From Desulfocorpusculum sp964414345 (GTDB taxonomy: Bacteria > Desulfobacterota > Desulfocorpusculales > Desulfocorpusculum), in contig CAYPWF010000001.1 of NCBI GenBank assembly GCA_964414345.1, forward strand, positions 66,562-130,561: DNA of 64,000 nt. Direction: 5' to 3'. The notes under the pieces are model-generated. The model was not told the origin of the DNA. It ran no database searches and saw only the letters and a program-made list of their open reading frames with translations. The translations under genes and the position numbers were made by a program. Every line of letters begins with the position of its first letter. Within the stretch, counting starts at the first letter, position 1. Shown one piece after another: positions 59,238 to 64,000 of the stretch.

Positions 59238-60920
59238 TCACATCTGCTCAGGAGCGCTTACTCCCAGGAGCTCCAAGGCGTTGCTCAGGATCTGTCTTAT
59301 GGCGCTGACCAGAACAAGCCTAGCCTTGGTCAACTCAGGCTCTGCACAAATCACCCTCGCCCGTGGGTCTATCCAGCCCAGGTTGTAATAAGAGTGGAAA
59401 TCCGAGGCCAAGGAATCCAAAAAGTAGGTGATCCTGTGGGGCTCCAGGGAAAGGGCGGCCTCCTTCACCACATCCGGATAACCCACCATCTGCTTGACCA
59501 GCTCCCACTCCTCAGGCAGCTCCAGGAGTCTCCAGTCTGCCTCCTGAGCCGAGGGGAGCTTGATGCCCCTCTCACCGGCTTCCCTCAGAATACTGCATAT
59601 CCTGGCGTGGGCGTACTGCACATAATAGACAGGGTTCTCTTTTTCCTGCCTCTTGGCCAGCTCCAGGTCGAAATCAAGGTGACTGTCCGGGGTCCTGGTA
59701 AGGAATATGTAACGGGCCGCATCCACCCCCACCTCTTCCATGACTTGCCTCAAAGTGGTGAACTCCCCTGCCCTGGTGGACATGGCCACAGGCACCCCGT
59801 CCCTAACCAGGCTGACCATCTGAACCAAGATCACATCCAAACAGGCCGGATCCCTCCCCAGGGCCTCTATGACCCCCTTCATCCTGGGCACGTAACCATG
59901 GTGATCAGCCCCCCAGATGTCTATCAGCCTCTCAAAACCCCTGTCCAGCTTGTCCGCGTGGTAGGCAATGTCTGAGGCCAGGTAGGTGGTGCGCCCGTCC
60001 CTCCTTACCACCACCCTGTCCTTCTCATCTCCGAAATCGCTGCTTTTGAACCAAAGCGCCCCGTCCTGCTCGTAAACCAGCCCCTTTGCCTTCAGGCCCT
60101 CAAGGTAATCGCTAACCTTCCCCAGGGAGTGAAGCTCGGACTCGTGGAACCAACGGTCGTAGCCTACCCTGAAGTCCTCCAGGTCCTTTCGAATCCCCTC
60201 CAGGATCCTCCTGGAGGCAAACTGGGTGAAGGTGGGCAAAGCCCGGGCCTCGTCCTTCAGGGCCCAGTCATCTCCGTGGGCGGCCCTAAACTCCCTGGCC
60301 AGCTCCACCATGTAATCTCCCCGGTAGTGGTCCTCGGGGAATTCTATTTTCCTTCCTGTTTCCTCCAGGTAACGCAGGAAAAGGGAGCGGCCCAGAATCT
60401 CCATCTGCCTTCCTACGTCGTTAACGTAATACTCACGGCTCACCTGAAACCCCGCGGCCTCCATCACGTTGGAGAGCACATCCCCAAGGGCTGCCCCGCG
60501 GCCGTGCCCTATGTGAAGGGGGCCTGTGGGGTTGGCGCTCACAAACTCCACCAAGACCCGGGTGTTGGCCCCAGCCTGGGAGCGGCCGTAAGCTCTGCCC
60601 TCCTGGAGGACTTGGGCCAGCACTTCCATGACCCTCTTTCTGTTCAGAAAAATGTTGATGAAGCCCGGGGGGGCGATTTGAGCCTCTCGGATATAGCCTT
60701 GGGGGTCCTGTAGGCGCTCAGCTACAAGTTGGGCCAGCTCCATGGGTTTTCTGCCGAACCTGGAGGCCAGAACCAAAGCCGCGTTGGTGGCGTAGTCACC
60801 ATGGTCGGCCCTCTTGGGGATCTCAACCACCCATTGTGCCTTACCCAAATCCTGTCGGTGTTCCTTCCCCAAACACTCCAAAAGTGAATCCAGGATTATT
60901 CCCCGAAGGATCTCTCGCAA
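59238..60920 (-). CDS. argS: Arginyl-tRNA synthetase
   Basis: A 560-residue class I synthetase. The HIGH motif is in VEFVSANPTGPLHIGHGRGAALGDVLSNV. The KMSKS counterpart reads VAMSTRAGEF, common in ArgRS. The N-terminal Add1 domain and the C-terminal DALR anticodon-binding domain (YVQYAHARICSILREA...LNL-like ending) are complete. Length is standard. No upstream co-transcribed gene; the promoter should lie in 60921-61000 but no strong box pair is visible. Confidence 0.97.
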   Translation of the reverse strand: MREILRGIILDSLLECLGKEHRQDLGKAQWVVEIPKRADHGDYATNAALVLASRFGRKPMELAQLVAERLQDPQGYIREAQIAPPGFINIFLNRKRVMEVLAQVLQEGRAYGRSQAGANTRVLVEFVSANPTGPLHIGHGRGAALGDVLSNVMEAAGFQVSREYYVNDVGRQMEILGRSLFLRYLEETGRKIEFPEDHYRGDYMVELAREFRAAHGDDWALKDEARALPTFTQFASRRILEGIRKDLEDFRVGYDRWFHESELHSLGKVSDYLEGLKAKGLVYEQDGALWFKSSDFGDEKDRVVVRRDGRTTYLASDIAYHADKLDRGFERLIDIWGADHHGYVPRMKGVIEALGRDPACLDVILVQMVSLVRDGVPVAMSTRAGEFTTLRQVMEEVGVDAARYIFLTRTPDSHLDFDLELAKRQEKENPVYYVQYAHARICSILREAGERGIKLPSAQEADWRLLELPEEWELVKQMVGYPDVVKEAALSLEPHRITYFLDSLASDFHSYYNLGWIDPRARVICAEPELTKARLVLVSAIRQILSNALELLGVSAPEQM

Positions 60921-61462
60921 ACCGCCTCCTCCCTGAAACAGTCTGGCCCGGGCAGGTTATCAACCCCTTCTGGCTTTGGAAACCATGGCCTTGCTCCCAG
61001 CCGGGAACGCTTCATGTTATCTGGGGGAGTTCCACCCCGTCAAGGAGAGGCCTGGACCGCTCCTGAGAAGCCATGGGCTATTGGCCCCCATTCTTTTCCC
61101 ACTTGGGCTAATGGGAGAAAAACCCGCGCCTTGATTTTAAGATTTTGGTATCCGCCAAGAACCGCCTGGGGAGATGAGCCGGCTAAAGCCAAAGGCTTTG
61201 GTGCAGTGAGGCCACACGGCTATACCAGGGGACTCTCTTACCCAAAAACGGTTTGACCGAAATTGGGTAAATTTACCCAAAAGAGGTTTGACCTGAAATG
61301 GGTAAGAAGGCTTAATGCCTGAGCCCGGCTTATTCTTAGGAGCCCGTGACTTTGGGGACGTAGCCCCCCAGATGAAGGGTCTTGTAGAATAGTCCGGGCT
61401 GGGGAGAATATCCCCGGTCTACTTTTTGACCAGGGTATCAGTTTTTGGGGAGTTGAATCCGG
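60921..61462. other. Gene-free stretch, 542 bases
   Basis: Holds the tandem hairpin pair at 61238-61306 and a degenerate fragment of the palindrome-headed family (about 61335-61410, GACTTTGGGGACGTAGCCCC...GTCCGGGCTGG). The first 300 bases show nothing recognisable. Confidence 0.5.
61238..61306. repeat. Tandem pair of 34-base hairpin repeats
   Basis: Copy 1 (61238-61271) has TTACCCAA-AAA-CGGT-TTG-ACCG-AAA-TTGGGTAA architecture. Copy 2 (61272-61306) keeps the TTACCCA/TGGGTAA outer arms but its inner stem is AGGT-TTG-ACCT, a compensatory change. A half copy (TTGACCTAAATTGGGT) lies near 61896. Confidence 0.7.
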
Positions 61463-61741
61463 GTGAGCTTGCTTAAGGTGGGGATCAGGTACTGCGGAGG
61501 GTGCAATCCTACTTTTGAGAGGGTAGAGGCGGTGGAGACCCTTTTCCGATCATTGGAAGGCAAGGCCCGGGCAGTGGGCTACAGGGAAGAGGGTATTCAA
61601 GCGCTCCTGGTTGTTTGCGGCTGCCCCACAGCCTGCCCTGCCCAGGAGGAGATCCCATTGGGGCTGCCCGCTTTTGTTCTGCACTCCCAGCATCAAATCC
61701 AGGAAGCCTTTAGCTGGATCATGGGGCTCCTGGATGCCTAA
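61463..61741 (+). CDS. Small cysteine-rich protein, unknown
   Basis: A 92-residue protein with two cysteine clusters: YCGGCNP (C11, C14) after the first strand and CGCPTACP (C52, C54, C58). The pattern suggests a metal or iron-sulfur site, or redox thiols. GTG 61463 is taken as start, with GGGGAG 10 bases upstream. Small proteins with a CGGCNP start occur in other anaerobes as far as I recall, but I know no assigned function. Confidence 0.65.
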   Translation: MSLLKVGIRYCGGCNPTFERVEAVETLFRSLEGKARAVGYREEGIQALLVVCGCPTACPAQEEIPLGLPAFVLHSQHQIQEAFSWIMGLLDA

Positions 61742-61940
61742 TCCACCATAGCGCATAGTTGAGCTTTTGTTTCTGTTCAAGCCCCCTTGCAAATCCCGCA
61801 ATCACTTCCTCACCGCCTGGAGGAGAAGCTCCACCAAAGCGGTTCAAAAGCTCCCATTTAAGCTCATACCACACAGCTATAGCCGAAAGCAGCTTGACCT
61901 AAATTGGGTGGACTTGCCGACGCCCCAGAGCCACCAAGGC

Positions 61941-63470
61941 TCATCCATCTTCCACCCCCGGGGCCTGGCCGCTTTCCCCCCTCAAAGCCATCTCCTTTTC
62001 CTTCAATTTCAAGAGGGTGTCCCCCACGGTGCGCCTTAGGTGCTCTATCCTTCTTAATGCGTGACGGGGAAGGGGCTTTCCAGAGAGATCTTTGGCAAGG
62101 CACATAAGCCCCAGCTTGGTTTCCCCCTGGCCTAGGGGCAGGGAGATGAACATGGCCTTGGCCGGCTCGAAGCGATCCGAGGGATCCTGGCCCTGCTTGG
62201 CCTCCCACAGGCAAACCTGCCTGTGAGTCAAGGGGTCTTTCCCATCAAAGACCCTCATCTCCACGAAGTCCATGCCCAGGTGCTCGGCCGCCCCCAAGAC
62301 TCGCTCCCACATCTGCTCGAGAGAGTTGGATTGGTAGATTTCCACCTGCTTGGCCAAGAAGGTCCTGCGGTCTTTCTTGATCCCCATTTCGTCGGAGAGG
62401 TCATCGAACCATCCAATGAACTTCTCCGCGGCCAAGTATTCCAGGTAACCCAACTTGCGTATGGCAGCCACCGCCACCATGCCGATGAGAAGAAGCAAGA
62501 CCCCCGCCCTAAAGTCCCTCATATAGACCATGGCCAGGGACAGAACCCCGAGCCCCAAGCTCGCCCCGTACATGATCAACACTGCCCTTCGCTGGGTGAA
62601 CCCCATGGCCAAAAGGCGATGGTGGAGATGATCTCGGTCCGGGTGGAAGATGCCCAAACCCAGGATGAACCTGCGTACAGTGGCCCATAAGGTATCCATG
62701 AGAGGCACACCCAGCGCCACAACGGGGATGAGCAGTGCAACGGCTGTCTGGCTTTTCATGGAACCAAGCACGCTCATCCCAGCGATGAGATACCCCAGGA
62801 AGTAGCTCCCCCCGTCCCCCATGAAAACCGAGGCAGGGTTGAAGTTGTACCTCAGGAAACCAAGGCAAGCCCCGGCCACCGAGGCAAACCCCAGAGCCTC
62901 CACCGTGCGGTTGGAAACCAGGCACAATGCGCCCAGCACCATGCAGGCAAACAGGCTCACCCCGGCGGCCAACCCATCCAGGCCGTCGATGAGGTTCATG
63001 GCGTTCATGAGAAGCACGAACCAAAAGATGGTGCCCGGCAACGACAGTGCCCCGAGGCCCAACTCCATCCCCCAGGGAAAAAGAACTCCCTGGATCCGCA
63101 CACCCCCGGCGTAGGCCACAAGGGCCGCCGCCACCTGCACAACAAACTTGAGCTTGGGAGACAGCCTCCGCACATCGTCTGTCACTCCAAGGCCCAAGGC
63201 CACAAGCGCCCCTGCCCACATGGAGACTCTAGGCATGTCCCAGGCAACGAGATTCCCCACAGCCGTCCCGTACAGCAGGACCAAAGCCATGGAGATACCC
63301 ACCCCAAGGAAGATGGCCACCCCGCCTGCCCTGGGTACAGCTTGTTGGTGCACCTTGCGCTCCGAGGGCCTGTCCAGGATTCCAAGAGCCCTTGCCAGGG
63401 AGCCCACAGCCGGTGTTGACACCAAAACCACCAGGGCCGCAACGAGAAATGCCACCGTAATGCTGATCAT
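61941..63470 (-). CDS. WecA/MraY-type polyprenyl-phosphate glycosyl-1-phosphate transferase with C-terminal extension
   Basis: A 509-residue membrane protein. Residues 1-345 are a GT4-type transferase with about ten helices and the motifs VTDDVRRLSPKLKF, NAMNLIDGLDGLAAG, FMGDGGSYFLGYLI and HPDRDHLHHRL. These move GlcNAc-1-P or a similar sugar phosphate to undecaprenyl phosphate for O-antigen or teichoic-type polymers. Residues about 355-509 are a soluble extension (KQVEIYQSNSLEQMWERVLGAAEHLGMDFVEMRVFDGKD...) with a GAF-like strand pattern, absent from E. coli WecA. Confidence 0.9.
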   Translation of the reverse strand: MISITVAFLVAALVVLVSTPAVGSLARALGILDRPSERKVHQQAVPRAGGVAIFLGVGISMALVLLYGTAVGNLVAWDMPRVSMWAGALVALGLGVTDDVRRLSPKLKFVVQVAAALVAYAGGVRIQGVLFPWGMELGLGALSLPGTIFWFVLLMNAMNLIDGLDGLAAGVSLFACMVLGALCLVSNRTVEALGFASVAGACLGFLRYNFNPASVFMGDGGSYFLGYLIAGMSVLGSMKSQTAVALLIPVVALGVPLMDTLWATVRRFILGLGIFHPDRDHLHHRLLAMGFTQRRAVLIMYGASLGLGVLSLAMVYMRDFRAGVLLLLIGMVAVAAIRKLGYLEYLAAEKFIGWFDDLSDEMGIKKDRRTFLAKQVEIYQSNSLEQMWERVLGAAEHLGMDFVEMRVFDGKDPLTHRQVCLWEAKQGQDPSDRFEPAKAMFISLPLGQGETKLGLMCLAKDLSGKPLPRHALRRIEHLRRTVGDTLLKLKEKEMALRGESGQAPGVEDG

Positions 63471-64000
63471 CTCCCCCTCCCCCGTACCCCGAAGCCGCGC
63501 CCTTCCAAACTACCCATCTCTGGTAGGAGTGCTTTGGGGCAAATTGGCCCCCCAAAAAGGCTCTTGATTCTTTCCCAGGCCCCTGTCTAGTCTGTTCAGA
63601 CTATTTGGTCTATTTGGTCTATTCGGTCTGTTCGGTCTGTTCAGTCTGTTCAGTCTATTCGGTCTGTTCCGTCTATCCGTCTATTTCGTCGGGGCGGGGT
63701 TCACCCCCGCCCGCAATAGGTCTGGCCCTTGGTTTCGTAGGGGCGCATTTCATATGCGCCCGCAAAAGGGGCCAAACCAAAATCACGGGAGGGGATAAAC
63801 CCCTCCCCTACAACAACCTTGTAATTTCAATGTGCTGCATTTTGGGTTTCGTAGGGGCGGGGTTCACCCCCGCCCGTAAAACCAAACGTCCAACCAAACA
63901 CACCCCCAATGCAACCCAATCCAATCCAACCCAACCCCCAACGGAAGGGGTTAAACCCCTCCCCTTGTATATAATAGTGTTGCTGTTGGGTGACTCAGTG
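63471..64000. repeat. Tandem 10-mer and GC-palindrome repeat block 3
   Basis: From about 63590 to 63690, TCTATTTGG/TCTGTTCGG-like units of 9-10 bases repeat about ten times. They lead into GGGGCGGGGTTCACCCCCGCCC, GTAGGGGCGCATTTCATATGCGCCC and GGGAGGGGATAAACCCCTCCC palindromes with the CCAACCAAACxCACCCCCAATGCAACCC linker seen in block 1. It runs to the window end. No gene. Confidence 0.75.

Noticed and set aside
1..64000. tRNA or rRNA genes
   Set aside because: Scanning for T-loop (GGTTCGAATCC-like) and rRNA signatures on both strands gave no convincing hit.

Overview
The window looks like a chromosomal contig from an anaerobic Gram-negative bacterium, most likely of the Desulfobacterota (old Deltaproteobacteria). 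This is inferred from gene content and not from a marker-gene search. Indicators are indolepyruvate:ferredoxin oxidoreductase with an FrhB-like partner, several radical SAM enzymes, an outer-membrane MlaA protein, a menaquinone-type methyltransferase, an argS-SPOR pair, and an aminotransferase-hom-ApgM-like operon of the kind known in Geobacter relatives. About 60 protein genes are supported. I found no rRNA, tRNA or CRISPR. A run of 100 N (54250-54349) marks a scaffold gap. || Layout. 1-3.1 kb (minus): a membrane protein cut by the window edge, and a fused cysteine synthase / degenerate cysteinyl-tRNA synthetase. 3.4-5.5 kb (plus): two radical SAM proteins. 5.5-11.9 kb (minus): CCA transferase, small membrane protein, HAD protein, YbgC thioesterase, then a threonine/aspartate-family operon. 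12.2-21.2 kb: purM, rpmB, exported proteins, a PIG-L deacetylase, the canonical cysS, an exported Memo-AMMECR1 fusion and a DUF362 protein. 21.5-30.3 kb (minus): iorB-iorA-frhB-like, a universal stress protein, a CoA-ligase-like protein and two zinc alcohol dehydrogenases. 30.4-34.8 kb (plus): xseB-ispA-dxs, then tlyA (isoprenoid precursor supply). 34.8-44.5 kb: ModE-like regulator, lipoprotein, SDR, GT9, mlaA and a complete branched-chain amino-acid type ABC transporter. 45-50.4 kb: a small gene behind a sigma-54-like promoter, then a UbiA prenyltransferase facing a tight minus-strand operon of inositol-phosphate synthase, TIM-barrel isomerase, UbiE and a second methyltransferase. 50.4-54.1 kb: orphan DNA methyltransferase, atypical GGDEF protein, BKACE enzyme. 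54.6-58.4 kb (minus): a ribbon-helix-helix regulator, two alkaline-phosphatase-superfamily phosphodiesterases and APS kinase under one clear promoter with palindromic operators. 58.5-64 kb: SPOR protein, argS, a small Cys-rich protein and a WecA/MraY-type transferase. || Non-coding structure is rich. One family of about 180-200 bp palindrome-headed elements (MITE-like) recurs in at least eight intergenic spots. A second family of GC-rich palindromes and short tandem repeats forms three blocks, one of which holds the assembly gap. There is also a multi-hairpin block near 33.8 kb and a tandem pair of hairpins near 61.27 kb whose inner stems differ by a compensatory change. || The best candidates for something undescribed are the CysM-CysRS-like fusion (zinc ligands kept, HIGH and KMSKS lost, with a normal cysS elsewhere in the window), the autoregulated-looking RHH/phosphodiesterase/APS-kinase operon whose regulator and APS kinase share a C-terminal RLxxLGY(L/I) tail, and the inositol-phosphate synthase/UbiA/methyltransferase cluster.
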